Under the pieces are notes generated by a model. The model searched no databases, was not told where the DNA came from, and worked only from the letters and a program-made list of their open reading frames with translations. A stretch of 64,000 nt of DNA, from assembly GCA_030789695.1 (NCBI GenBank), contig CM061138.1:12286214-12350213 (forward strand), written 5' to 3'. Below, piece after piece: positions 11,788 to 50,997 of the stretch; the first letter of the stretch is position 1; each line of letters opens with the position of its first letter. Source of the stretch: Scilla litardierei (Eukaryota > Streptophyta > Magnoliopsida > Asparagales > Asparagaceae). A program made the position numbers and the translations under genes.

Positions 11788-12958
11788 CGGTGATCACTCG
11801 ACTAGCACCCTCCGAAGTCTCTACTGGGGTCATGGTGTACTGCTGCCGCCTCGGTGGAGGAACTGCCCCCTGGTTCCCTCGTCGCTGCTGGGGAGGTGGA
11901 GGGGGTCCTCTCGGTGCAGACGGTCTCGATCCTGACGGTGCCAAAAGGGCAAGCCGTCGCGGAGGTGGTGGAAGAGGTCTCTGCTGTGTAGGCCGGACAG
12001 CTGCTGACGCCGGCGGCACCGGGGCATGACCCGACTGTGGGCAAAATCCGCTGATGTGTCCCGGCTCTCCACATGTATAACACCTGGCATTCGTAACTCG
12101 GCAGTCTCTCTGCACATGCCCTGGCTTCCCGCATCTGTAGCATGAAGGTCCCTTCTGTGCCGGAGGTGGAGCCCCCGGTCGCTTGAATGTCACCCGCTGA
12201 ACTGGGCCAGGTGCAGTCCTCTGCTAAGCAACTGGTCTCCCACCACTGGCTGGTGGCCTCCCCACACTCCGTAGGTGGGTCTCATGCTGTCTGGCAGCCC
12301 GCAGTACGGCCTCCTGAGTCAATAACTCCTGAGTAGACATGGCCGCCCGAAACTCTACGTCTAGTCCCTTACGGAATCGCCTGGCTCTGATGGCATCTGT
12401 CGCTACAAGCTCTGGCGCGTACTTGCTCAACAACGAGAACTCTGCATCATACTCATCCACCGTCCTCCCATCCTGAGTCAAATGCTCAAATCTCTGCCTC
12501 AACTCGTCCTTCGCCGCCTCCGGAAGGAACTTGGCCTCAAACAACTCCCGAAAGGTCTCCCAAGCAATGTTCCCCTTCAGTCGCCTCTCCTGAGCCTCCC
12601 ACCAGTCTCTAGCTTGATGGGTCAACTGTCGCCTCACCAACTCTACCCAACCGTCTCGGGGATACCGACACATCGTCAGATCATCCTCAGTGTGCCGCAG
12701 CCACTCATCTACCTCGAGGCTACTCTCCCTGCCCGAGAAGTATCGCAGACGCAGTGTCCAGAACTCCTTGTAGCTCGGCGGCTTCGGCGCCACTGCCCTC
12801 TCCTCCATCTGACCCATGTGCTCGAAAATGCCCATCAGGACCTAAGCCATCAGGGCTGACTCTGAGGTCCTGTCACCCGAAGACTGCACATCACCAGCTG
12901 GGCCAATCCTACCATCAGATGTTCCGGTCCCGCCGGAACTCCTGTTCCCACCTTCCAT
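11788..12958 (-). pseudogene. Tekay gag (nucleocapsid with two zinc knuckles)
   Basis: The frame opens at ATG 12956-12958 (MEGGNRSSGG). It passes a retrotransposon Gag domain (YFSGRESSLEVDEWLRH ... KFLPEAAKDELRQRF ... RTVDEYDAEF). It then has two CCHC knuckles (CYRCGKPGHVQRDC and CYTCGEPGHISGFC), a proline-rich linker, and the splice-like boundary at 11787. Gag forms the particle and binds genomic RNA. Two TAG codons (12842-12844 and 12224-12226) break it without changing frame. The next ATG after the first stop is at 12835. Both look like CAG to TAG changes. Confidence 0.88.
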
Positions 12959-13077
12959 CTGCAGGCGAGAAATAGAACAAATGCATTAGTGTCGTGTACT
13001 GAAATTTTGGAGCCTTACCGGTGTTCCCTTTACGCGCATCGCAGTGGGCGCGGACCTGCATGGGCCACCACAAAACC

Positions 13078-15520
13078 TGTCACGCCCCGCTGCCCAAAAT
13101 AGGGAGGGTCGACGTAACAAGCCACGGTATTAGAGTACCAAGCGCTAAAGTACACACCAAAGTCACGCAGGCCACTGGAAACGCTGAGGAAACACATGCA
13201 GTAAAGTACAGACTGAACGATTAACAGAACAGTACAGCTCCAACACAGAAGGATAGTACATGACACTACAACACAGGCAGTAAGGTAAAATACGATGAAC
13301 AGAACATCCAAGAGTCACAGAGCACCGCTACTACATGGCCAGTACTGCACAAGTCCACTGTACAACCCCAACAGCAAAAGCTCCCACAAAAGTACAACTC
13401 AACCCTAAGGGGTACAAAGGGAACATGGGTACAACACTACGTTCATCACACACACACAACCCAAAACTACACCACGCGACCCACAATAACCACAACACTA
13501 CGGACCCTACTGAGACGAGCTGCCCTCCGGGGTCTCCACTCCCGGGCCCGCCGCCAGAGAACCAGTGCCTGGACCTGTAGGGGGAGGACACGTCACAGCG
13601 TGCCCAGTAGGAACTCCACAACTCTACTACTCTAATCATAGTGCACAACAAGGAATCACAACAAAGGAAAAGGCATCACATTCCAGAGTTACTGTTTTTT
13701 TCTTTATAGGTTAGTTTTCACGCATGAATTCGAAGCCTCAGTAACGGGTCAGACATCGGGGACTGGACCTCACCCGGTAAAGTGGGTGGAATGCTACGAC
13801 TTCCCGAGACAAGCTCTTACGAAAGAAGCCGTTCACCAACATAACCAATCTCAACCACAACCGCACCAACTCCCCGCCGCTGAGGGCTCGTCGGGAGTGG
13901 CCCACAACTCAGCAGTCCATCCCCCGCATGCTCACTCGTTACCTTGGTTTCCCCAACCCCTCCTAGGGCACTCACCCACTTCAAGTGGAACGAGAACACC
14001 CTAGGTTGTCTTTTAACTAATCATTAAACCTAGAGTATGAAGCATGTAAAATGAGATCCAATGCATTCTTTTCATCGGGATGTTCACAACAACTTGCGAG
14101 CTTCATGAACATAAACATCCATTTCCAAACATGCAACATAAAGTAGCATACCCATAGACAGCACTTAATCACTGATGAATCCACATTAGCGATATGTTCC
14201 GAAGTAAACCAAAACAATAATCTAGTCATTAGCAAACAATGCAATTTGCTGAAATTTCGTCAACAGTCACAACATCAATGATTAACAGCCATTTCCAGTG
14301 AGAATTTAACAAAACTTACTGAATGCAAATTGTAGATATGGCAGTTTTGAGTTCACATATAAAATTTCATGCAAAACTATGGAGTATGTGATTTATGGTG
14401 AATTATTAGGTAAAGGGTGTCAAAACTGTTCTGCAGACAGATTTCGGTGTCTGTGTTCAAAGCCAATTTTGGGCATATTCTAGCCAGAATTTCGACATAA
14501 AAATCGAGATGGACTTTGAGAAAAACTTGTTAGCTTTCCAACAAGACCAAAATCAACAAATTCCATAGAGCATGCAGGTAGTTATGCTCATTTTACTGAA
14601 ATGTATACAGCTTGACAGAATTCCTGGCATGTTGCACAATTCGAATTTTTACCCCCACTTCCTGTTCGAATTAGATGAACATGAAAGTTACTCATAACTA
14701 CGAGATAAGTATCATATAAACTTTTCAGAGCATTCCTAATAGCCAATTAATCCCAGCACTTAGTTAAAGTTTCAGCAAATTGTCAAGCATGCAACAAGAA
14801 TCCTAGCTCTACAACACTCTCCCCAAATTTCAGAGAAAACTCACACATATAAGATACTTTCTAGCATCTATAATTAGGGAAGGAGAGTGAAGAGTTTCTA
14901 CCTCTTTGGAGCTTCAAATGGTGCCTTAGGTTTGCAAGAACCCTCCTCCAATCTTGGATTTCCTCCTCCTCCTCCTCCTTCTCCCTCCTCCTCTTCTTCT
15001 TCTTCTTCTTCTTCTTCTTCCTCTCTTCTTTCTTCTCTCCCTTCTTTTTTTTTCTTTTTCTAGGGAATTTCGGCCATGAACTGAAAATGGGGAGAGAGGG
15101 GAGAGGAAATGGGTTTAAGGATTATGGAGGGAAGTGTGAGGTATGGCATAGGGTGAGGGGGAGAGGTGGGGAGAGTATGGTGTACTTTAGTATGGTGTAC
15201 TAAGCCATACTCAATTCTTTTCTTTTCTTTTCTTTCTTTTTTTTTTTTCTTTCTTTTTTTTTCAAAATTAGCCATCCAAATGCTTGATTTTATTACAAGT
15301 TTGCCATTGCAAATATCTCATTTCCTTTTTTCACAATAACCCTTCACTTAAAGAAATTTGCCTTAAACCCAATCTTACAATGATACCCTCATTTGGGTAT
15401 AAATGAAAAATCGAGGGGCAATTTGCAAATCTCTCCATTCCCCGGGATTGGTGTGCACATGTACGAGAAACTTGGATGAATTTAACGATTACTTAGTATT
15501 TGCACACTAGGGTTGTTACA
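13078..15520 (-). repeat. 5' LTR of the Tekay element
   Basis: A 2443-bp repeat of 5840-8269 with TG/CA ends. On the minus strand it drives the element, and the internal region begins at 13077. The sequence just inside (13050-13077) is not a close match to the usual initiator-Met primer site, so the primer tRNA is unassigned. Confidence 0.92.
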
Positions 15521-16148
15521 CGTATACATACCATTTATTTTAGCCATTCAAAATTTACAAGCGTGCCATTGAAAATTTTCCTCTTCAACTCTTCCACCAC
15601 ATATAAAACTTACAGGTGTGCCATCTTCCACTTCTTCTCCGCCCGTCGACACGGTCGCCGTTGCATCCACTCTGCAACCCCTGCCATGCGTGCAGCCACC
15701 CCCTACTCCGTCATCTTCCTCCTCCCATTCATTACCCCGCCCATCCCCATGGTCGCCTGCACCCCTCCCCTCGTCCGCCTCCTCCCCAAGCCCATCGTTC
15801 AGCCTCATCCTTGCTCCCCTTGTTCGCCTCTTCCCCATCACCCTCCACTATCCCCCTCCACCGTCCGCCATCCCCTTCACCCGTTCCACTCGTCCGCCCC
15901 CACCATAGCCTCCCATTGTCCCGTCGCCGCCTCCCTTGCTCCCTGCCTCAGTTCCATCTTATTTTGCCCCCTCGTCCGCTCCCTCCCTAGCCCCCTTCCC
16001 ACCCCCCTCCCACTGGCGGTCACGAGCAGTGGAGGGTTGCAGTGTGGATGCGGCGACGATCGGACGTATTATGTATACACTCCAAAGTAATGAGTATATA
16101 TTGGTTTGTGTGCCAAATATTACCAAAATTAGAAGAAAGAGACGAATC
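15521..16148. other. Displaced 5' flank of ITPA, proline-codon-like C-rich DNA
   Basis: Before N1 inserted, this joined 22469 and so was the upstream flank of ITPA. It is very pyrimidine-rich at 15620-16020. An inverted pair (15657-15681 and 16033-16056, around GGGTTGCAG and GTGGATGC) suggests an old fold-back element. The long open frames here are a by-product of C-rich composition. Confidence 0.45.
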
Positions 16149-16262
16149 TGTTGTAAACCATCGGCGGCTACGGAACCCCGTAGCCCTGTATTTATAGTAA
16201 TAGGGTTACATAATGGGTGGATACCCACTAACGGGTTGGGCCTCAAAAGCCCGTTTATAACA
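16149..16262 (-). repeat. N1 3' LTR (114 bp)
   Basis: Identical to 22355-22468. It contains a TATA-like ACTATAAATACAG in element sense, followed by the perfect hairpin GGCTACGG/CCGTAGCC (16166-16185). Confidence 0.92.
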
Positions 16263-16273
16263 CTTCCCCTTAT
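16263..16273 (-). other. N1 polypurine tract
   Basis: ATAAGGGGAAG in element sense, adjoining the 3' LTR and identical to the tract of N2 at 42591-42601. Confidence 0.8.
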
Positions 16274-16332
16274 CCATCCATTGTTGTAAGCCGTGATGAA
16301 CGCTTCAGGGTTCATGGAGCTTATCTGATCAT

Positions 16333-16735
16333 GGGTATATGGATACTTCTGGATCCCAAGTTTAAGAGTACTTGCCTCGTTAAAACCTTTGCCAAGGAAA
16401 ACCCAGTGGGAAAAACCAATGGCTAAGGGAAAAGAGTACAAGTTTCTGTAACTTCCCCTGATCGATGGATATCACTAGAGGTGGATACTTCTGGATCCTA
16501 AGTTAGGGATAACTGCCTCGTTAAAACCTTTAGCTATGGAAAACCCAGTGGGAAAAACCAATAGCCAAGGAAAAAGAGTACAGTTTCCGTAACTTCCCCT
16601 GATTAGTGGAAGTGTTTAGGGGGTGGATACTTCTGGATCCAGAGTCAATGAGTTTGCCTCGTTAAAACCTTTAGCTATGGAAAACCCAGTGGGAAAAACC
16701 AATAGCCAAGGGAAAAGAGTGCAACACTACATTTG
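16333..16735 (-). repeat. Three tandem repeats of about 135 bp
   Basis: Each unit contains GGATACTTCTGGATCC, GCCTCGTTAAAACC, GGAAAACCCAGTGGG and CCAATRGCYAAGG on the plus strand. Units start near 16341, 16483 and 16625. N2 carries two (about 42280-42525). The units are rich in short dyads. Confidence 0.85.
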
Positions 16736-17404
16736 ACTCCCCCTGATCTGTACAAGCTGCAGGCTTGCAGATCTCCTAGGCATCTATACATCAATCTCTT
16801 ACAGTGTTCCGATACAAAGTACAAGGTATCGCTCACCTATACAAGACATCGCTCATCTATACAAGTATCGCTCATCTATAGCAGTTACTGGATCTGAGGG
16901 ATCTCTTCTGAGGAGGAGTGGTCTTCAGACTCGGTAGGTTGCATCACGTCTCTGACCAGTCTTCACTGTGTCTGCGAGGTACTGCAGGACCTGGCTGTGC
17001 GTACTTATGATTTGCTTCTTGGATTGATGAGCCTCTCGGGATGGTGGGATTGATGTTGCCTTGGAAGTATGCTTTGCTGGTCTCCAGGAGTTGGTCGCTT
17101 CTTGGTTGCAGTCATCGCGATGATCTGTGACCTGTATCTGCAAATACATTTAACATGTTATATGATCCTTGACCCTTGGAGGTAGCGCAGAAGCTACATA
17201 TCTCTGGTCCAGTGGTGCGCTGCAGGCGCTGCACTGTATCTGGTTAAAGTGTTTGCTGCCAGATAAAGGAGTGTACAAAAGACATTTGAGTAAGGCACTT
17301 CAGGACCTAGGATATCCTTCCCCTCTTCCAGCGAACGGAATGGGTCTTAATGTGCATCCATACAACCAGTAGGTGTATTGGTGGATTGCAATTTTCCATG
17401 TTTC

Positions 17405-17753
17405 TTCATCGACTGGATGATAATTTCATCTTCTGGATGGTTATTCATCTTCGGGATGATGGTTTCATCTTCGGGATGATTATTCATCTTCGGGATGATG
17501 GTTTCATCTTCAGGATGATAATTCATCTTCAGGATGAAGGTTTCATCTTCAGGATGATAATTCATCTTCAGGATGATTATTCATCTTCGGGATGAAGGTT
17601 TCATCTTCAGGATGATAATTCATCTTCAGGATGATTGTTTCATCTTCGGGATGATAATTCATCTTCAGGATGAAGGTTTCATCTTCAGGATGATAATTCA
17701 TCTTCAGGATGAAGGTTTCATCTTCAGGATGATAATTCATCTTCAGGATGATT
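17405..17753 (-). repeat. 19-bp tandem hairpin array in N1
   Basis: About 17 units of 19-20 bp on the plus strand. Each carries TCATC-TTCNG-GATGA, with loops TTCAG, TTCGG and one TTCTG. N2 has a short version (five units, some degenerate, at 41457-41555). Both strands are open in some frames only because of the repeat. Confidence 0.92.
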
Positions 17754-20700
17754 GTTTATAAAGGTATGTTGTCACATCATCCATAGCAACATAGCCTAAA
17801 ATTATCTTTGCTAATCGCATGGGTTTCGCAATCATGACCAGGGAGCCTGATGCATCAGTTTGATTAATTTTGTAAGTGAGTCAAACTCATCTTACATGGT
17901 TACTTCCTGGTTTCTGCGAAATAAACCTCTAAGGCTATAGCGTTTTGCTTATAGCATACGATTTTATTTATTTATACAATACTCGGTAGCCCACAGGTTT
18001 GATATCTTTTGATATCAGGACTTCAGGTCCAAACACTTCACATTTCATAAGTGAGTCCAGCTCAACTTATTATTGCCTCGTTCCATATAATTTGGCCAAA
18101 TTTCTGCGTTTGCTTCAGGAAACGGAGATTGTGAACGATATCAATAGCAAAATGAAATGTGAGTAATTGTCGACAAGTGTGTTTTATCCAAATACCTCTC
18201 CGTGTACGTACATTATTCAATTTATTCCAGATTTATCTCTTCTGGAGGTTCTGGAAAGGGAGAGGATATGGAGATGAGCTCACTTTCCTGTGGTGGTATT
18301 GTTTAAGGGTCTCGTGGTATGTCCTCTCATTCATTGAGGATATCCACTTCTGCTACTGGTAGATTGCATCCATTATAGTTGGTATGTCAATCCTAGCTGG
18401 ATTTTTAGTAGCAGGGATGTGTGAATTTGACAATATTTATGTTGTCAATAGCTATGTCTGATAACTGTTTAACAGTTTCATAAGTGTGGATCGTCAGGAT
18501 CTCATCACTATTCATGATAATCAGATCATATGTGTTAATGTTTTAAATGGTCCATAGTGGTGATATGGGAATGTATACTCATCATGGCTCCATCGATAAG
18601 ATGTGCACTAAACGCTTCCCCCGTTAGGGGTTCTCGGAAACTGTTTATATGAGGTGATCAGGCTCATATAAATAGTTTCTAAGGGGGCGTTCTGATGGTT
18701 TGCATGCTCCCACGTGGTCACCTTACAACTGGATTTCTAGTGGATAAGTAATCCGTTTAAATCATTTTAATGATTTACATATAACCCATTTCTGGGTGTG
18801 AACACAAAGCTTCAGGGTGTTCAATTTTCTTCCAGTTGTTAAATTGATTTCCCAGTGTTATCCCAAAAATCCGCGATAAGCTCGACTTCAATGAAGTTGA
18901 GAAAAGAACTAGGGATATGAACCCGTCAAGGCTCCATCTATAAGATGTGCTCTAATGCCTCCCCCGTTTGGGGATCTCGGAACATATTCATCTAGGAGGG
19001 TTAGTCCCGATGAATAAGTTCCACTGCGGCATTTTTGAGGGTGGTATGAGGGTAAGTAAAAGCCCAACCAATATCCCAGTAATGTAATATGTCCGTTGTG
19101 ATTAATAATAATCTGGACTGCGGTTGGATAACAAGGTTTTGATTATGACCATTTTAAGAGGATATATAGATGAGTACTCTAAGGTACATCATCAGCCATA
19201 TATATGGAGTGTAGGGAGTCAATGGCATCCTCTATTTAGGAGTATTCAGGATGACAAGTCATTTACAGTAAAATAAAATGCGTAAAAAGCACATATATAC
19301 TGCAAGAGAATACTACTAATAATTTATGTTAGAGCAACAAGTTTCATAGTATGATGTGGGTTCTATAAAATATACGTCCACAATTGTGCTCATTTTAGAC
19401 TCATATTATGACAACAGATCAAATTTATTTTCAAAATTTATTTGTCCTCGGGAAGTAGCGAATTATACATACAGTCAATTTGACTTTCGTCGTTTAGACT
19501 AGATATGTATATATTTTTATATGGCATACGTTAATGCCCATTCATTTTGCAAAAAGCATTATGGGTCTTGTCAGAACTTCTGGTCTGATATTGGGTTGCC
19601 ATTGCATACTCCGTATCGAGGTACATCATATCTTCCCTTTCTCATTTTTATTCAAGACTTCCCCTGTTGTCAGTCTTCCTTATTGTCGTTTATAAGGAAG
19701 AATGAATATTGGTCTTACGAAGTAGACACATACAAGGGAAATGAGTTAGTCTCTATATTTCAACTTTCTAATTTATGATAGACTTTTAAAAGTCTATTTG
19801 AAAACTCAAGTATGGTCTTCAGGCCATTTTTATTGAGTCATTCAAGTATTGTGTGGATATAGAATCATACTCTAGGGGAAACAATTACGTGGGTACGAAT
19901 TTTATAATTTCTCACTTATCTATTAAGCCACGACTTCGGGCGTACGCTTAAAACATAAGGTTAGATTCAAGAATCATACCTTGTAAAGTGAGATTACTCA
20001 AAAGAGTTCGGTGGTGTTATGACAACTGCTGGTGTCTATATTGGTTTATACAAACCATAGATCTGAGAGATCTATTTACCGCGAAATGCGTATTTCTAAA
20101 AGAGAACGCATAAATGTTTTTCGTATAATCCCTCGTACTTGTTAATTTTTATTAGTGTGAAAGGGTGTTGACTTTTGATTTGATTTTGAACTTCAGGTTC
20201 ATTTTGGTTTTGAACTCCAGGTTCATTTTGTCAACTAGGACATGATGTTAAAATTTATTGAAATCATTATTGGTTTGTTGTCATAAAATATTGTCATGTC
20301 ATGAGCACATCATACATATAATATAAATCTAGTAAGCTAAAAAGTTGTGCTCAATTAACCTGAATGGAAACAATTATGATGTATACACATGCTATTTATA
20401 TTCTGCAAGTATATAAATAATTTTATCTCAGACATATATTTATGCTACAGGCATTAAAAATACATCAAAAAGATTTTAGCATGCTAAATAAAATGTTTAT
20501 TACAGAACATTAAATATGCGACGGGCATATAATTTTCTACGCATGCATTTATAGTGTTTAAGTGGAAATTCATGCTAGAGGCAACAAAAATATACATCAC
20601 ATCGTAGAAAAATGCGGCAGGCATTTAATATCATAGCAGACGATTAACACAGACAATTAATCATCACAGGCATTTTTATAATGGAAATGAAAATTTTTCG

Positions 20701-20954
20701 TTTAATAATTATTGGACCACTAGGCAACGTCATACACCGTTAGGTTAGTTGACTAACGGCAGAGCGGTCGCAGGATCTTTCTAATTATTAAACGTAAATA
20801 ATCAGATAATCCGAATAAAATGCGATGAATAAAAATTGTGTAATTTAACAGATTTTGACGAAAACGAAATCGTAATTAAATCTGAAAAAGATTTGAAAAT
20901 CGAAAAAAAAATTTCGGGGTCAAACCCTAGTTAGGGTTTTTGGTCGCGCGGATT

Positions 20955-21975
20955 GCCGCTTCAGGCGGCTAGGGTTTCCGGGCATGAGCGCGCACCGGGG
21001 GGGTCCGATACGAGCGGCTGCCGGGGGGTGGGGCCCGCCGCGGCCGGCGGCGGGGCCCGCCGCTGCGGGCGGCGTGGGTGGGCCCGCCGCTGCGGGCGGC
21101 GGGGCCCGCCGCTGCGGGCGGCGGGGTTGGGGGCCCGCCGCTGCGGGCGGCGGGGCCCGCCGCTGCGGGCGGCGTGGGTGGGGGGGGGGGCCGCCGCTGC
21201 CGGCGGCGGGGGCCGCCCGCCATCGCAGTGGCGGGTTGGCCCGCCGCTGCTGGCGGCGGGGGCCGCCCTCCGCTCCTGGCGGCGGGGCCGCCCGCCGCTG
21301 GCAGCGGCGGGTTGGCCCGCCGCTGCTGGCGGCGGGTTGGCCCGCCGCTGCTGGCGGCGGGGCCGCCCGCCGTCGCAGCGGCGGGTTGGCCCGCCGCTCC
21401 TGGCGGCGGGGCCGCCCGCCGCTCCTGGCGGCGGGGCCGCCCGCCGTCGCAGCGGCGGGTTGGCCCGCCGCTCCTGGCGGCGGGGCCGCCCGCCGTCGCA
21501 GCGGCGGGTTGGCCCGCCGCTGCTGGCGGCGGGGCCGCCCGCCGCTGGCAGCGGCGGGCGGCCCCGCCGCTCCTGGCGGCGGGTTGGCCCGCCGTCGCAG
21601 CGGCGGGTTGGCCCGCCGCTCCTGGCGGCGGGGCCGCCCGCCGTCGCAGCGGCGGGTTGGCCCGCCGCTCCTGGCGGCGGGGCCGCCCGCCGCTGGCAGC
21701 GGCGGGTTGGCCCGCCGCTCCTGGCGGCGGGTTGGCCCGCCGTCGCAGCGGCGGGTTGGCCCGCCGCTCCTGGCGGCGGGGCCGCCCGCCGTCGCAGTGG
21801 CGGGTTGGCCAGCCGCTCCTGGCGGCGGGGCCGCCCGCCGCTGCCGGCGGCGGGGTGGCCCGCCGCAGGGAGCGGCGGGGGCCGCCCGCCGTTCAGCGGC
21901 GGGGGTGGTTTTGCCGCCGCTTCGGGCGGTGGGCGAGGGTTTTTTCCGCCGCTTCGGGCGGCGGGCGAGGGTTTT
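20955..21975 (-). repeat. GC-rich hairpin minisatellite in N1
   Basis: A 1-kb block of extreme GC content built of roughly 24-25-bp units, often alternating as 49-bp dimers. Each unit is a stem CCGCCGC/GCGGCGG with a 5-base loop (TGCTG, TCCTG, TGCGG, TTCGG, TTCAG). It starts with GCCGC-TTCAG-GCGGC (20955-20969) and ends with two TTCGG-loop units (21900-21970). Long frames of about 300-350 codons on the plus strand are artefacts of a stop-free repeat. Confidence 0.9.
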
Positions 21976-22339
21976 GGCGCGAGATCTAGGGGGGATTCGC
22001 GTTCCGGCGAGAAAATCCCCTAGGGTTTCATGGGTTTTGGGGATAAAAATCTAATTTTTAGTGGAAAAAATCTATTTTTAATCTCCAACAAAACGTTTTT
22101 ATTGTAAAAATTTGATTTTTCATCAATAAAAACCTTGATTTTTATTAAACAATCGATCCAAGAATTTTGGATCTAGACATATGCGCATATGAAATTTTAG
22201 ATCTAGGGTTTTAGGGTTACCTCTAGATCCTACCCGCCGGATCTAGCGACGTTCGGTGAAGGAAGCCCGTTCGCGTCGCGTCCGTCCGTCGCGTCCGTCC
22301 GTCATGTCCGTCCGTCGGCAGGGGTTCGGCTTAGCTTTG

Positions 22340-22354
22340 AGCGTGCTGATAACG
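22340..22354 (-). other. N1 primer binding site candidate
   Basis: In element sense CGTTATCAGCACG follows the 5' LTR end directly. The same 13 bases follow the 5' LTR of N2 (36561-36573). It is not the common TGGTATCAGAGC site, and the primer tRNA is not assigned. Confidence 0.65.
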
Positions 22355-22468
22355 TGTTGTAAACCATCGGCGGCTACGGAACCCCGTAGCCCTGTATTTA
22401 TAGTAATAGGGTTACATAATGGGTGGATACCCACTAACGGGTTGGGCCTCAAAAGCCCGTTTATAACA
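22355..22468 (-). repeat. N1 5' LTR (114 bp)
   Basis: Identical to the 3' LTR. Its predicted transcription runs leftward, away from ITPA. Confidence 0.92.
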
Positions 22469-22720
22469 GAATCAAATAAGATGACATATTTTTCATTTTT
22501 GACAATTAAAACAATATACACCCCTACTTTGGGGGTGTATATAGCACATCCATTACCCGATATTCTGCCGAGTCCAACGATTGAAATCCAAAACCGCCCC
22601 TAAACTGGCTAAACCCCTTTGTATCGAGCGTGGCTAAAGCCAGCTCCAATAAATATGGAGCAGCAACAATGAGGGCTGAAAAAGGACGGCGCTCTTTCGT
22701 TTTTTAAGGGGAGAGTCTAC
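22469..22720 (+). promoter_or_regulatory. ITPA proximal promoter and 5' leader
   Basis: This contains a dyad CACCCC/GGGGTG around CTACTTTG (about 22520-22538), followed by GTGTATATAGC, a possible TATA box. There are two short upstream frames, ATG 22655 (5 codons) and ATG 22669 (12 codons, stop ending at 22707), which overlap at ATGA. Whether they are transcribed depends on the start site. N1 separates this from the older upstream flank. Confidence 0.5.
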
Positions 22721-50850
<28,130 letters not shown>

Positions 50851-50997
50851 GTATGCTTGTTTCTTAGAGAAAAGGCTATTCACTCAGATGCAGATTTGGT
50901 GGGCACTGAGCACCTGTGATGCCAACCAGAAGTTTTTAGCATTCAGAATGTTCAATATATTTTAGTATGGTGTCAATATTGTCAGTAATACAATAAT

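Larger units (their letters stand above)
5840..15520 (-). mobile_element. Tekay/Del-clade Ty3-gypsy chromovirus, near complete
   Basis: A full LTR retrotransposon read on the minus strand: 5' LTR at 13078-15520, gag, protease, RT, RNase H, integrase, C-terminal chromodomain, polypurine tract, 3' LTR at 5840-8269. LTRs begin TGTAACAACCC and end GGGCGTGACA in element sense. The flanks CGAAT (5835-5839) and CGTAT (15521-15525) are a 5-bp target duplication with one mismatch. Domain order with integrase after RT is the Ty3-gypsy order. The chromodomain tail places it among chromoviruses, and its sequence resembles Tekay/Del. Three in-frame stops (12842, 12224, 11065) make this copy defective, though the frame is otherwise open. 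Confidence 0.93.
16149..22468 (-). mobile_element. Non-coding LTR retrotransposon N1
   Basis: Two identical 114-bp LTRs (TGTTATAAACG to TTTACAACA in element sense) are flanked by a perfect GAATC duplication (16144-16148 and 22469-22473). In sense order it has the PBS (CGTTATCAGCACG) beside the right LTR, a leader, a 1-kb GC-rich array, about 4.6 kb of AT-rich interior, a 19-bp tandem array, three roughly 135-bp repeats, and the PPT (ATAAGGGGAAG) beside the left LTR. I find no gag or pol motif in any frame. It is colinear with N2 at 36431-42731, in the opposite orientation. LTR size is that of a TRIM, while interior length is that of a LARD. It must move in trans. Confidence 0.88.

Noticed and set aside
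15500..16441. Proline/serine-rich frames of 117-196 codons
   Set aside because: Open on several frames of a C-rich, low-complexity stretch. They run into the N1 LTR and have no recognisable domain or splice context.
17405..17753. CRISPR-like repeat array
   Set aside because: Units are 19-20 bp in direct tandem with no unique spacers, in a plant retroelement.
17347..17761. Frames on both strands such as repeats of HPEDET
   Set aside because: They are translations of the 19-bp tandem array inside N1, open on both strands at once.
20953..22054. Three overlapping frames of 303-356 codons (Ala/Gly/Arg/Pro-rich) on the plus strand
   Set aside because: They read the GC-rich hairpin minisatellite in all three frames. 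The lack of stops is due to repeat composition, and no domain is present.
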